Shown piece after piece: positions 26,201 to 35,273 of a DNA stretch of 64,000 nt; the first letter of the stretch is position 1; each line of letters opens with the position of its first letter. A program made the position numbers and the translations under genes. The stretch is taken from positions 124,001-188,000 of the forward strand of contig DAIMEJ010000003.1 of NCBI GenBank assembly GCA_036725345.1, in the 5' to 3' direction. The notes under the pieces are model-generated. The model was not told where the DNA came from and did no database searches. It saw only the letters and a program-made list of their open reading frames with translations. This DNA is from JAPLJU01 sp036725345 (GTDB taxonomy: Bacteria > Desulfobacterota > Syntrophia > Syntrophales > UBA2192).

Positions 26201-26269
26201 GGGCTGCCTCGCATGAGGCAGCCCATAACTCATCTATGTTTCTGGCGCGCCCTCGAGCTCGAACCGGGG
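26201..26269 (-). repeat. tRNA-3'-end-like repeat, copy 1 (degenerate)
   Basis: On the + strand a perfect hairpin GGGCTGCCTC/GAGGCAGCCC (26201-26224) is followed by TGGCGCGCCCTCGAG (26243-26257). Read on the - strand this is 'CGGTTCGAGC', two bases missing from the T-stem, then AGGGCGCGCCA, an acceptor strand with CCA. It is the leftmost and least regular of seven copies, all in the same orientation. Confidence 0.7.
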
Positions 26270-26337
26270 TTTTGACCGATGGGGAGAGACGCTGTGGACA
26301 ACACTTCTTCCCCTCTGTTTTGCCCACCGGGGAAACC

Positions 26338-27867
26338 TTATCGCTTGAAGGGTTTCGGCTCCTTGGGGGTATAGGTGTCAGTAAACGTTTTCAAATACGC
26401 TACAATCGCATCTTCCTCTTCAGGGGTCAGACCCAGGTTGCCAAAGATAGCACCGATGGCGAGACCCGGGACATCGGGATACTCGGGTGCAGGCCAGCAG
26501 TTGTTCGCAAGCGCATCCTTTTCCGTCGTGATACCATCGGGACATCTCGTGACGGTGTGCAGCTTCGAACCGACAGGGTTAACGTCCGCCGTGTTGTAGA
26601 AGTGAACGATGCTCTCCATGCTCTTGAACCAGCCGTTGTGGGTGTAGGCCTTGGTGAAACCCTTGCCGGGCCTCTTGTCCACGTTGCGCAGAGTCGGGGT
26701 CTTGACGTACCCGAGCGGGAGAAATGTGGCAGGGCCGGGTATGGCCGCGGGATCAAGAGCGCCCGTATGGTCTGCCAGGATCGGGTTCGGATTGGGGCTG
26801 CCCGCGATCTCGGGGTTGAACGGTGTCCCGATATTGTGATAGGCGTCATCGGTGTAGCGCTCCACCGGATCGGTTCCGTCGGGAGCGACCGTACTGCTCA
26901 AGTGACAGAAGGAGCAGTTGGTGACAGGCAGGTTCGGGAAGGGCCGCACGTTGACAGGAGGTGTGCCTTCCGGCAGGAACGGAATGGGGAGAGTATTATA
27001 GAACAGGTCGTGCCCGAGGTTTTCCTGGGCAGTGAAACCGTCCAGGGGGAACTTTCCGTCCGCATCCTTCGCCAGAACGATATCGCGTTTCGAACTGAAG
27101 GAGTTGACCTCCGTGGAGGCCTGCCAGGCCGCGAGGGATACGGCGATGCGCTTGAAGCTCTTGTCAAGTCCCGCAGACGAGCAGTCGATCGCTTCCTTCC
27201 AGACGGTCTTGAAAAGCGGGGCATACTTCGCTTTTTCGACATGACGGCATACGCCTTCCCTCTCGATGTTCTGCTCGACGAGGTTCCCAAAGGGGTTCAA
27301 GGCCTGATCGGCCACCGGTCCAAGGTACACGCTGTAGGCAAGCTGCAGACCGGGGTCGAGGAAGCCCCCGACTTCGAAGACCTCGTCACCGACATGCCCT
27401 GCGGCTCCCGCAAACAATGGAATGTCATTGCCCTCGGAGCGGCCATTCCAGAAGTTCCCCCCGCAGTATCCGAAGAAACCCACAGCACAGGGCTGGAATT
27501 TGGGAATGAAGCTCGCGTAGGCGTTGGTAGGGGGCTTGAGTCCACCCGCGGTATGGGGGTTTGCACCTGTGACTCCGACCTGGTGCAGGTTGGTACCGGA
27601 ATTCTTCAACGTTCCTCCGGCTTTCGGGTCATGGCAGGTCGCGCAGGACATGCGCTCGGGTATGGATATGTTGTCGAAGAAAATGCGCTTGCCCAACTCC
27701 TCTATCGGCGAAAGCGCATAGCTCTGCGACTGAGCGACGGCATGCCCGAGCATGATCGCAGCCGCAATAAATATGGCAATGCTTACGCCGATGAGAAGAT
27801 CGCGCCACCCAAGCCCGAATAAACCGCTTCCTTTCCGCTTACTTTTTATTCGATTTCTTTCCATCAT
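26338..27867 (-). CDS. Di-heme cytochrome c peroxidase/MauG-family protein
   Basis: A 509-aa protein with an N-terminal membrane anchor or signal ('LLIGVSIAIFIAAAIMLGHA') and two heme-c sites: CATCH near residue 82 ('MSCATCHDP') and CSFCH near residue 290 ('NCSFCHLSS'). This spacing is typical of bacterial di-heme peroxidases and MauG-like proteins, which act in the periplasm on peroxide or oxidise partner residues. At about 500 aa it is longer than classical CcpA (about 330-350 aa), as in MauG-like relatives with extra loops. AAAGGAGGG precedes the ATG pair (27867/27864). No dedicated electron donor is encoded next to it. Confidence 0.88.
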   Translation of the reverse strand: MMERNRIKSKRKGSGLFGLGWRDLLIGVSIAIFIAAAIMLGHAVAQSQSYALSPIEELGKRIFFDNISIPERMSCATCHDPKAGGTLKNSGTNLHQVGVTGANPHTAGGLKPPTNAYASFIPKFQPCAVGFFGYCGGNFWNGRSEGNDIPLFAGAAGHVGDEVFEVGGFLDPGLQLAYSVYLGPVADQALNPFGNLVEQNIEREGVCRHVEKAKYAPLFKTVWKEAIDCSSAGLDKSFKRIAVSLAAWQASTEVNSFSSKRDIVLAKDADGKFPLDGFTAQENLGHDLFYNTLPIPFLPEGTPPVNVRPFPNLPVTNCSFCHLSSTVAPDGTDPVERYTDDAYHNIGTPFNPEIAGSPNPNPILADHTGALDPAAIPGPATFLPLGYVKTPTLRNVDKRPGKGFTKAYTHNGWFKSMESIVHFYNTADVNPVGSKLHTVTRCPDGITTEKDALANNCWPAPEYPDVPGLAIGAIFGNLGLTPEEEDAIVAYLKTFTDTYTPKEPKPFKR

Positions 27868-28545
27868 ATTCCCTCCTTTAAAAATGGATTGACTGAAGAG
27901 AGCGAACCTTAAAAAACCCGTATGACCATCGCAATCACCTCCTTCCCATTGAAAAACGCCGAGGCGGACTCTTTCCCGTTCGGTCGTCTCCCGGCCGAGC
28001 CGCCGACAACTCCTTTGACCCGGCTTCGGCGTGCTTCTGGCCGCACCGAAAGAAAATAACGCAAGTTTAATATGTTACGTAATATTGAAAAGTTGGTTCA
28101 ACAAAACAGACAGGTAAAAAGCTGTCAAAAAGGAGGGCTAAACAAAGCGGATGGGAATGCTGATATCTGTTCGCCCGCTACTTTCTCGTTGATGCGAATT
28201 TTCTAAAAAAATATTGCAGATGTAATCGGGTGTCCATCGGGTGTAAGCGGATTCTGCTTTTCTAAATGTCTTAAAACATCCTAAGACATTGGATGACGTG
28301 GTGACGGTTTGCACGGTACGGATCTGCGGTGACCGGGGGGGTGTGTGCGCAGGTCTCCGGGGCGGGGATTGAAGCAGGATTGCCCTGCGTACTCAGGATT
28401 TCGGGACAAAAAAAGGCCGATCAAAAGGCGGGTGAGGGATTCACGCTCGATGGCCTCATTTCCGCGGAAAGGTCAGTTGGAGGCTCCGAGACAGGCAGAA
28501 GCCAAGGAGGGGTTGAGGGGCGACTTCAGTAGCGATCAGCAGGGA
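27868..28545. other. Intergenic region with an inverted repeat
   Basis: No gene is supported. Near its middle AATGTCTTA (28265-28273) pairs with TAAGACATT (28282-28290), a perfect 9-bp inverted repeat that could be an operator or RNA hairpin. The 28.00-28.15 kb part is AT-rich and probably holds the promoter of the peroxidase gene. Frames open from 28329 and 28345 run antisense into the next gene and show no family features. Confidence 0.5.
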
Positions 28546-29247
28546 TCATCGGTCACGGTTCTGAGAGAAAGGGTCGTACATCACCTTGTATGCAGCCGCT
28601 ATTTCCATGGGGTGGGCCAAAAAGAAGACGATCTCCCGATGAGGCGGAATCGATTTTCTGATCTCCTGCATCAGGAAGGTCGTTGGTGCTCCCAGTGCGA
28701 TCTTTATGGTGCGCCCGTCGTCTTCCAGAATCAGCACCTCGTGTTTGCAGACATATTTCCTGCCCAGCACGTCCTGCAAAGATGGATTTGCCCGGCTGCC
28801 TTCCAGGGAGACGATCCGAATAGCAAAGTGCTTGGAGAGAGCCGTCATGTAATCACTATAGCTGATCAAGCCCAACTCAAACAACAGAATACCAAGGGGT
28901 TTTCGGGTGCCCATTTTGGATTGAATGAGTTTCTGGTCTTTTAGGGCGCGTTCCAGCCCCTCGGGGGTGAGCAACCCGAGATCAATCAATATATCGCCGA
29001 TTTTCTTTCTTTTATTGATAAAATCCAGGGTTTCATTGATCTTGTTCTGATTAACGCCGAGATGCTGCAATACCTCTCCCAAATATAGATTTTTCCCTTG
29101 CTTTTGTATTTCCAGAGCCTCATCGAGCTGGGCCTGGGTCAGTATCCCCTTCTTGAGCAGGGCTTGGCCCAGAGGCATGTTTATCGGGGTCCTGGTATTT
29201 TCTGCTGGCTGCACGGTGAAAATACTCCGAGTGTTCTTGATACTCAT
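28546..29247 (-). CDS. Stand-alone MshEN-domain protein (GspE N-terminal-like, probable c-di-GMP receptor)
   Basis: A 233-aa protein made of GspE/MshE N-terminal-type segments and no ATPase. The motif (R/K)(L/I)G..L...G.(L/I)....L..AL..Q appears about four times: 'PLGQALLKKGILTQAQLDEA', 'YLGEVLQHLGVNQNKINE', 'KIGDILIDLGLLTPEGLERA', 'PLGILLFELGLISYSDY'. MshEN domains bind cyclic-di-GMP in several characterised cases. The last 80 residues look like the following T2SS-E N-domain. ATG 29247 is used; a TTG at 29280 extends the frame. It is divergent from an HDOD gene, so a joint signalling role is possible. Confidence 0.75.
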   Translation of the reverse strand: MSIKNTRSIFTVQPAENTRTPINMPLGQALLKKGILTQAQLDEALEIQKQGKNLYLGEVLQHLGVNQNKINETLDFINKRKKIGDILIDLGLLTPEGLERALKDQKLIQSKMGTRKPLGILLFELGLISYSDYMTALSKHFAIRIVSLEGSRANPSLQDVLGRKYVCKHEVLILEDDGRTIKIALGAPTTFLMQEIRKSIPPHREIVFFLAHPMEIAAAYKVMYDPFSQNRDR

Positions 29248-29767
29248 ATCGGTTTTTAATGCAGATATCTGAAATCCCAAGCTTGCGATCTGTGGCGAAC
29301 CCTGTGATTTTCGGGCCTTTCAATTTCATCCTCGCGATAAAAATCAGTCTGCGGTACGTCAGCGCCGAATCCGCCGTGTCAGCTGCCTGCCGGCGTCGAC
29401 CACTCCAAAATGGATCAATAAGACAACTTGTTGATATTCTTTACAATCTGACGACTCTGATCCAAATTGGAATATTTCCATGAGGAGCCTGTAAACGGGG
29501 ATTTTTTATATCCCATTGAAATCATTAACGATATGAATAAGTGATTTCGTGGCACATTCAATGCCCATGATGAGTTCAAGAAAAGACGGAAATGAAAGAC
29601 GGGAGAAATGTCCGTTTCGCAGATTTCAAGAAAACCTCTTCAAGGCACTGTGTCTGAATTCCATTTATCTGCCCTGTTCTCTCTGCACACACGGGTGGTT
29701 CGTGGAAAACAGGTATCACAAGGAATCAATACGCATCGCATGATATCGGTATAAAAGGAGAACCCCC
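29248..29767. other. Divergent intergenic region
   Basis: About 500 bases between the MshEN-domain gene and the HDOD gene. A candidate promoter for the right-hand gene is TTGATA-like sequence with TACAAT near 29445, but it lies far from the start. A 64-codon frame at 29549-29743 (GTG start, no ribosome-binding site) is not supported. Confidence 0.4.
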
Positions 29768-30949
29768 ATGACATTGCTTGTTGTTTTCATTTTTGCACTC
29801 CTTATCGGCCTCGCAATATTCCTGCTGGGATCAGCGAATGGCAAATCTAAAAAAGACGATTTGATGGAACATCGTAAAAGGCCCTCTGAAGAACAGCCGC
29901 AGCCTGCAAGAACGGCTGCCCACACGCAGACGAGCCCAAAATCAGAAAAGACAGAGAATATGGATCAGCTGAAATCAACTGTCCTGGAAGGATTAAACTA
30001 CATAACATCAAACCATAAAGCGGTTGAATCGAAATCCCATATGCCTTATGAGCTGAGCGGACTCAGCCGGGAGGCCGTCGACTCGATAAGATGGCAAGTC
30101 GGAGAAATAAAAGGATTGACCTCGACCTACGAGATGTTCCTGATGCTTGATGATCCGAATGTCGACATGTCGAGAGTAGCCAAGAGAATCTCCTCTGACC
30201 CTGTGCTTTCAAACAAAATCCTGAGGGTTGCGAACTCCGCGTACTTCGGATCACGAATGGCCATGGATTCCATCAATCATGCTCTTGCCGTGCTCGGGCT
30301 GATCAATATTAAATCGATACTGTTCTACAATATGGTTTCCGAGCAATCTTACGGCAATCAGGTACAGATAAACCCAATTTACAGGTCGTTGTTGAAGCAT
30401 TCGGTCCTGACGGCCCGTTGCGCTGTTTATCTTGCGGATGCGTTTGAAGGGTTGAACAAAGGAAAACTTTACACGCTGGGGCTGTTGCATGACATTGGCG
30501 AATTCGTCATGTCAGGGGTCATTCGAAAAAAGCAGATCGATGATGATTTCATGTTGCCTTTCGGTAAAAAGGAATGCATTATCAGTGAAGACAGGCTCCT
30601 GGGTATCAACCACGCTGTCATAGGACGGATTGCTTTCGAGGGGTGTGGTCTTTCCGAGGAGACCTTGAGGTTGATCGAAACACATCATTTTCCTTCCTTT
30701 TATTCCAGAAGCTGTCTTTCCATGAAAGAGGAAGACAAGAAATATCTCGCCGCACTTTTTCTTGCAAATCAGATCGCCAAGTTGTTTGTTGACGAAGAGG
30801 AAGCAGAGTATTATGCGGTTCAATCCCTGCCGTCTTCATACCATGACCTGGTCAGCCTGCGCAAAGTGAAGGGTATTTTTTCTGACCATCATGTCCTGTC
30901 CGAGATGGCGAAGACAAAAATCCTGACTCAGAGCTACATCGCATCTTGA
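29768..30949 (+). CDS. Membrane-anchored HDOD-domain signalling protein
   Basis: A 393-aa protein with one N-terminal transmembrane helix ('LLVVFIFALLIGLAIFLLG'), a polar linker, then an HDOD domain from about residue 110: 'ISSDPVLSNKILRVANSAYF' and 'INHALAVLGLINIKSILF', with a relic HD motif 'LLHDIGEFV' near residue 242. HDOD proteins regulate signalling, motility or stress responses, often with c-di-GMP, and are usually catalytically inactive. AAGGAG precedes the ATG. The divergent neighbour carries MshEN domains that may bind c-di-GMP. Confidence 0.88.
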   Translation: MTLLVVFIFALLIGLAIFLLGSANGKSKKDDLMEHRKRPSEEQPQPARTAAHTQTSPKSEKTENMDQLKSTVLEGLNYITSNHKAVESKSHMPYELSGLSREAVDSIRWQVGEIKGLTSTYEMFLMLDDPNVDMSRVAKRISSDPVLSNKILRVANSAYFGSRMAMDSINHALAVLGLINIKSILFYNMVSEQSYGNQVQINPIYRSLLKHSVLTARCAVYLADAFEGLNKGKLYTLGLLHDIGEFVMSGVIRKKQIDDDFMLPFGKKECIISEDRLLGINHAVIGRIAFEGCGLSEETLRLIETHHFPSFYSRSCLSMKEEDKKYLAALFLANQIAKLFVDEEEAEYYAVQSLPSSYHDLVSLRKVKGIFSDHHVLSEMAKTKILTQSYIAS

Positions 30950-31318
30950 TACCTTGACACGATCTCCGGTCAGCACGGGGTTGTGATTGAATGCGTCGGA
31001 AGTTTACGTCGTTTTTATCTTGACAAATAAGTGTAGATTTTTTACTTTTCAATAAAATCAGGAAGGCAAAAGGGTCCGGGAAGAAATTTCCGGAGGACTT
31101 GTCGATGGTCGGGCCGCCATCTGATGAATATCAGTCGTGGCTTTTTTTTTGCATAGAGAGTCATCGGGACATTGCCAGGCAGGTGAGATCGTAATTCGGG
31201 GAGTTGCTGATGCACATAAAGCGGGCCCCGGAAAAGAATATCGGAAAAAATAATTTCGCCCCGAGGACCCGGAAGGAAAGACGAGGGCCCTTCGACCAGG
31301 CGGCAAAACGGGAACAAC
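30950..31318. other. Intergenic region
   Basis: About 370 bases with no gene. T-rich runs (31020-31040, 31141-31150) are present, but no clear hairpin or promoter is seen. The next gene begins at GTG 31319. Confidence 0.4.
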
Positions 31319-32341
31319 GTGGATGATCTGCGGTACAACCTGCCCGTGCTCCTCCTCCACAACATGAACCCGGAATGGGCACCGGAAGACAGGCAGGAGA
31401 CTGAACAGGAAGTCTTGACGCTCGGCAATGCCTTGAAGGACTTGGGTCATCCCATCGAGGTTGTGGCGGTAGAAGACGGTTGCCTGGCTGACCGGTTGAG
31501 CGCGTTTGATCCCCGGGATTACATCGTGTTCAACTGGTGCGAGGAGCTTCCCGGCGTCCCCCACAGCGAGCCGGAAGTCGTCAGGGTGATGGAAGAGCTG
31601 GGTTTCGTCTTTACCGGTTCGTCGTACGACGTGCTCTCGTTGTCTTACGACAAGCCCCGGGTCAAGCGCATCCTCGACGAAGCGCATATCTCCACACCGT
31701 CCTGGGAAGTCTTCCACGCTCCCGAGGTCGGAAGTTGGAACATTTTCCCTGCCATTGTCAAAGCCGCCCATGAGCACTGCAGCATCGGTATCTCTCCCGA
31801 ATCCGTCGTCATGTCGACGGCAGAGCTCGAAAAACGCATCGCTTTCATTCTGGAGACGCACAAGCAACCCGCCCTGGTCGAGGAATTCGTGAACGGGCGT
31901 GAATTTCACGATGCGGTCTGGGGCAACGGGAAGATTTCCGCGCTCCCTCCGGTAGAGATTGATTACTGCGACCTGACCGACATACGCGACCGGCTTTTTA
32001 CCTACGAAGCCAAGTATTCTCCCGGGTCCCGTCTCTATGAGGGAATCGACCTGTGCGTGCCTGCGGAGCTGGATCCCCCGGCCCAGGCCGAACTTGAGCG
32101 AATCGTCCTGGCCACCTACCAGGCCGTGGGCTGCCGGGACTACGGGCGCATCGATGTCCGTTATCACAACGGGGTCTTCTACGTCATTGATGTTAACCCG
32201 AATCCCGACATCAACCCGCGGACATCGATGACCTACGCTGCGGCTGAAGTCGGTTACTCCTACGGTGAAATGGGCAGCCGCATCGTCAACCTGGCGGCCG
32301 CCCGACACCCCGTCTTCCGGGGATCGAACACGTCCGCCTGA
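31319..32341 (+). CDS. D-alanine-D-alanine ligase-like ATP-grasp protein
   Basis: A 340-aa cytoplasmic ATP-grasp enzyme. It follows the Ddl layout: N-terminal domain with 'LPVLLLHNMNP', a central 'FTGSSYDVLSLSYDKPRVKR' motif matching the Ddl substrate region, the ATP-binding segment 'FPAIVKAAHEHCSIGI', and the metal site 'VIDVNPNPDINPRTSM' with the conserved Asn-Pro-x-Pro-x-(hydrophobic)-x-Pro pattern. Divergence from true Ddl suggests ligation of other carboxylate and amine substrates, perhaps a dipeptide or cap. It stands alone, with no cell-wall genes nearby. GTG 31319 is the only good start before the conserved N-terminus. Confidence 0.8.
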   Translation: MDDLRYNLPVLLLHNMNPEWAPEDRQETEQEVLTLGNALKDLGHPIEVVAVEDGCLADRLSAFDPRDYIVFNWCEELPGVPHSEPEVVRVMEELGFVFTGSSYDVLSLSYDKPRVKRILDEAHISTPSWEVFHAPEVGSWNIFPAIVKAAHEHCSIGISPESVVMSTAELEKRIAFILETHKQPALVEEFVNGREFHDAVWGNGKISALPPVEIDYCDLTDIRDRLFTYEAKYSPGSRLYEGIDLCVPAELDPPAQAELERIVLATYQAVGCRDYGRIDVRYHNGVFYVIDVNPNPDINPRTSMTYAAAEVGYSYGEMGSRIVNLAAARHPVFRGSNTSA

Positions 32342-32499
32342 CGCACATCCCTTTTACAACAAAACGCTTCAGCCGACCGCCTTCAGATTCGCAGATCTTC
32401 ACCGCTGTTGATCAAAATAGATCCTTCACGAGCAGGAGGGAAATGACAGGTTGCAGGCCCTTTGGGATTTGAATCAAGTCAGGTGATCCTGACGCGGGT

Positions 32500-32571
32500 A
32501 AGGGGTTATCCGAAATCGGATAACCCTTTTGATTTATCTGGCGCGCCTCGAGGGCTCGAACCTCGGACCTT
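32500..32571 (-). repeat. tRNA-3'-end-like repeat, copy 2
   Basis: The hairpin AGGGGTTATCC/GGATAACCCTT (32500-32528) is followed on the + strand by TGGCGCGCCTCGAGGGCTCG. On the - strand this is a five-pair T-stem CGAGG/CCTCG closing the loop TTCGAGC, then AGGCGCG and CCA, and then the hairpin with a T run. It lies between convergent genes and may also terminate transcription. Confidence 0.85.
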
Positions 32572-32602
32572 AGGATAATTCGTCTTTCGCCCATCGGCCC
32601 TG

Positions 32603-33577
32603 TTATTTCGGGATGCGCGTGAGGAATGCCATCATCTCATTCAGTACCGGGGTCTGACCCCGATCCTCCAGATGCAGGAGATGGCCTACACCATCGATCT
32701 GGACATAGTTCACGTTGCTGTAATTCCGTTTCAGCCAGGATATTTCGTCATCCGACATGACGGCCCCAAGCTTTGTCTCTCCCCGAATGAACAAGACGGG
32801 ACACTTGATCTTCGCCATGATCCCTTCAGCACCATATCCCCTGGAAAAACCGTCAAAGTCGTAAAGCAACGCGTCGAAATACGTCGGGTCAAGCGCCCAC
32901 AGGCATCCCGCAAAGAACTGTATCCACTGACTGGTCACACCCGGGTAATCCTTGTACCTGTCAGCCAGGGCAAGGGATAATTCTTGTTCAGATGATGCCG
33001 ATTTCTTCAGATCCAGCCAGAGATTGAACATGTCCCGGCTCGAGTCGACGAATTTCCTGTAGATGTTTATGTCCAAAGGAGCATCCTCAATGATGAGGGC
33101 CTTCACTTTTTCCGGACACTGTGCGGCTGCCATAAGCGCAATCGCCCCGCCGAGGGAATGGCCCACGAGGACAGCCGGCGCATCCAATTGTCTTAGAAAT
33201 GTCACGATGTCTTCGGTAAAATCCTCTATGCGGTAGTGCCCGGCGACCCATCCCGATCGGCCGTTGCCTCTCAGGTCCATGGCATAGACATGCCACCTTT
33301 GAGAAAGGCTCGGAATGAGCGTAAGGTACTCCTGCCAGCGCCAGGCTCCCCCGTGGAGCATGACCAGCGGTTCGACCGATGGAGAGCCGGAATCCAGATA
33401 ATTTATTCTCACTTTGCCTGTATCAAATATTTTTTCCTGCGGCATATCTCCTCCCATTGCATACTTCCCCGGGGAAACAATTGCCGGTCCATGCCCGGTG
33501 TAACTGCAGCCGGCCGTCACCATCAATGTCAGGAACAGGAAGACGCCCAAGAACCACCCGTATGTCATCTTCTTCAT
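32603..33577 (-). CDS. Alpha/beta-hydrolase lipoprotein
   Basis: A 324-aa exported lipoprotein: hydrophobic signal ending 'LMVTAGC', then an alpha/beta-hydrolase fold with 'VMLHGGAWRWQEY' (oxyanion region), nucleophile elbow 'GHSLGGAI' (Ser near residue 145), and catalytic His in 'DGVGHLLHLED' near the C-terminus. Esterase or lipase activity on an unknown substrate, at the periplasmic face of a membrane, is likely. ATG 33577 is chosen over the longer frame because GAGGGGG lies upstream and the lipoprotein signal starts there. Its 3' end abuts repeat copy 2. Confidence 0.85.
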   Translation of the reverse strand: MKKMTYGWFLGVFLFLTLMVTAGCSYTGHGPAIVSPGKYAMGGDMPQEKIFDTGKVRINYLDSGSPSVEPLVMLHGGAWRWQEYLTLIPSLSQRWHVYAMDLRGNGRSGWVAGHYRIEDFTEDIVTFLRQLDAPAVLVGHSLGGAIALMAAAQCPEKVKALIIEDAPLDINIYRKFVDSSRDMFNLWLDLKKSASSEQELSLALADRYKDYPGVTSQWIQFFAGCLWALDPTYFDALLYDFDGFSRGYGAEGIMAKIKCPVLFIRGETKLGAVMSDDEISWLKRNYSNVNYVQIDGVGHLLHLEDRGQTPVLNEMMAFLTRIPK

Positions 33578-33758
33578 GCATCCCCCTCTGATAAAAAATA
33601 ACTGTTTCTTGATTCCGCTTACATGCAGGATTATCCGTTCTATCCCGTTCAATTGCTAATGAAAGATGACACAAATTTCGTACATTTAACATCAAAATAA
33701 ATATCTTCGCTGAGGGGGAATTTGGCAAAGCGAGCCCCCCTTTAGCCAAACAAAAAAA

Positions 33759-33782
33759 GGGTTATCCTATCCTTGGATAACC
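33759..33782. terminator. GGTTATCC hairpin (lone, without tRNA-like tail)
   Basis: GGTTATCC pairs with GGATAACC around TATCCTT. The stem resembles the hairpins next to repeat copies 2 and 3, but no T-arm or CCA-like sequence follows. It may be the worn remains of a copy or an independent terminator. Confidence 0.5.
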
Positions 33783-33913
33783 TGTTGATTCTACGGGTGC
33801 CCAGTAAAGCCGATCATATTGTGATTCCGGCTCTGTTTATGACCATATTTTTGTATCAACTTCATTATATATTTATCCGATATATATCCTCAAACAGCCA
33901 GAAGGAGGCAATG

Positions 33914-34351
33914 ATGAAAAAAGTAAAAATAGTTATCGATGTTGCACTGATTGTTCTTCTCTTTTCATCAATAGCAATTGCAGCCAAGGATTTCGGCTGG
34001 GTCGATGGTTTCAATGTTCAGGCCCAGGCAGACCCCTCAGGCTTCCGTGCGAGGCTGGCGACTCGCTTTCACATTGGAGATGCTCAGATCAGTGCCGTGC
34101 TGGGCAATGTGTCAAACCCGGCGGACGCATACATTGTTTTTCGGCTTGGAGAAATGTCGGGGTATCCACCTGATCGAGTTATGAGGGAATATAACTCCGG
34201 AAAAGGGAAAGGCTGGGGTGTAATAGCGAAAAACCTGGGGATCAAGCCCGGTTCGCAGGAATTCCATGCCCTGAAGAGAGGACAGGATCTCTATAATGGT
34301 TATGGTCAAGGTAAAGGGAAGGGCAAAGGAAAGGGGAAACATAAATATTAA
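33914..34351 (+). CDS. Small exported protein with Gly/Lys-rich tail
   Basis: A 145-aa protein with a signal peptide ('VALIVLLFSSIAIAA'), a compact region predicted to be mixed alpha/beta ('ISAVLGNVSNPADAYIVFRL', 'WGVIAKNLGIKPGSQEF'), and a basic tail of alternating Gly and Lys. No named family is recognised; similar small periplasmic proteins with GK-rich ends occur in Geobacter-like genomes. AAGGAGG precedes two ATGs; 33914 gives better spacing than 33911. A surface or nucleic-acid-binding role for the tail is conceivable but unproven. Confidence 0.65.
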   Translation: MKKVKIVIDVALIVLLFSSIAIAAKDFGWVDGFNVQAQADPSGFRARLATRFHIGDAQISAVLGNVSNPADAYIVFRLGEMSGYPPDRVMREYNSGKGKGWGVIAKNLGIKPGSQEFHALKRGQDLYNGYGQGKGKGKGKGKHKY

Positions 34352-34434
34352 CTGAAATAAATGTGACTTCACATTTCGAAAGCCAACTTACCTGACGTTG
34401 ATATCAAAAGGCAGAAACATTAGCCAGAAAAACA

Positions 34435-34506
34435 AAAGGGGTTGTCCGAAATCGGATAACCCTTGGTTTCTCTGGCACGCCTCGAGGGCTTGAACCTCGG
34501 GCCTTT
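34435..34506 (-). repeat. tRNA-3'-end-like repeat, copy 3, with shared tail
   Basis: The hairpin AGGGGTTGTCC/GGATAACCCTT (34437-34463) is followed by the T-arm/acceptor/CCA-like part at 34473-34506, with one T-loop change (TTCAAGC) and one base missing from the acceptor strand. The next 47 bases (34507-34553) closely match those after copy 5 (37607-37652), sharing words such as GGCGGTGTATTCTC and GACAT. Confidence 0.85.
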
Positions 34507-34645
34507 AAGCGGCGGTGTATTCTCAGACATCCTGCCAGGCAAATAAACCTGATCCTCTTTGCTTTTTTTCCGACATCATTATTGGGGAGTTCATTCTAAT
34601 GACTCAAGCTGTCATTTGTCAATTTTCGGCTGCATCAAGCCTTCG

Positions 34646-35206
34646 TCACGACTGATCAGCAGCTTCCAGTGGAAATCGATAACCGGCCTTATCATAGAGA
34701 TCCCTGATCCGTCTTAGGTCTTCCATTTTGTCCTCACCAGGGATAATCTGGCCCAGCCATCGGGTTGTCTTGTTTTCATTGTCCAGGTACCAGCAGATGA
34801 TCGACACATCCGCGGCCTTCGCGATATGCCAGAAGCCGGTCCGGATCGTCCGTATCTTTTTGCGGGTTCCTTCGGGCACGATGGCCAGGAGAAACGCGTC
34901 GCGGGCGTTGAACACGTCGACCATCTGCTCCACGACGCCCTGTGGGGCCTTGCGATCAACCGGGATTCCGCCAAGCGCGTGAAGTAGAATGGACAACGGC
35001 CAGAAAAAAGCCTCCTTTTTGATCATGATGTGCCCGGTCCGTTTGATGATCCGAAAGCCCGTGAACGCCCGAACGGTGTCCATATTGGATGTGTGGGGAA
35101 AACCGATGATCACGTGCTTCCTTGAAAAGTAGGGCGGAAGCGGCTCGAAGCGCCAGCCCATCATAAAGTAGAGCAGTTTTCCCGCATGGCTCAGAATCGT
35201 TTTCAT
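34646..35206 (-). CDS. 1-acylglycerol-3-phosphate acyltransferase-like (PlsC family)
   Basis: A 186-aa protein, shorter than typical PlsC proteins, with the acyltransferase motifs 'HTSNMD' (HX4D, near residue 37) and 'VPEGTRKKI' (near residue 113) and the hydrophobic part 'FFWPLSILLHALGGIPVDR' between them. It probably acylates a lysophospholipid or similar acceptor at the inner membrane. The N-terminus 'LLYFMMGWRFEPLPPYF' is short, with no long membrane anchor. It is encoded 67 bases after the DUF374 gene on the same strand, so the two likely work together in membrane-lipid or lipid A acylation. Confidence 0.85.
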   Translation of the reverse strand: MKTILSHAGKLLYFMMGWRFEPLPPYFSRKHVIIGFPHTSNMDTVRAFTGFRIIKRTGHIMIKKEAFFWPLSILLHALGGIPVDRKAPQGVVEQMVDVFNARDAFLLAIVPEGTRKKIRTIRTGFWHIAKAADVSIICWYLDNENKTTRWLGQIIPGEDKMEDLRRIRDLYDKAGYRFPLEAADQS

Positions 35207-35273
35207 GGAAGATTTTTTGCTGCAGACTCTCCGGGTGATTGAGGCAAAAGCGAGAAAGGAGTAAACGTATCGT

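Noticed and set aside
26236..27822. Long + strand open frame (528 codons) opposite the di-heme peroxidase gene
   Set aside because: It is an antisense shadow: Arg/Gly/Val-rich without family motifs, while the - strand shows CXXCH sites, a membrane anchor and a ribosome-binding site.
28329..28944. Open frames on the + strand at 28329 and 28345
   Set aside because: They overlap the MshEN gene in antisense and lack ribosome-binding sites and conserved motifs.
31058..32308. Long - strand frame opposite the ATP-grasp gene
   Set aside because: Antisense shadow of a clear Ddl-like ATP-grasp protein; no motifs and no ribosome-binding site.
33759..33782. Eighth copy of the tRNA-like repeat
   Set aside because: The GGTTATCC hairpin is present, but the sequence after it has no T-arm or CCA.
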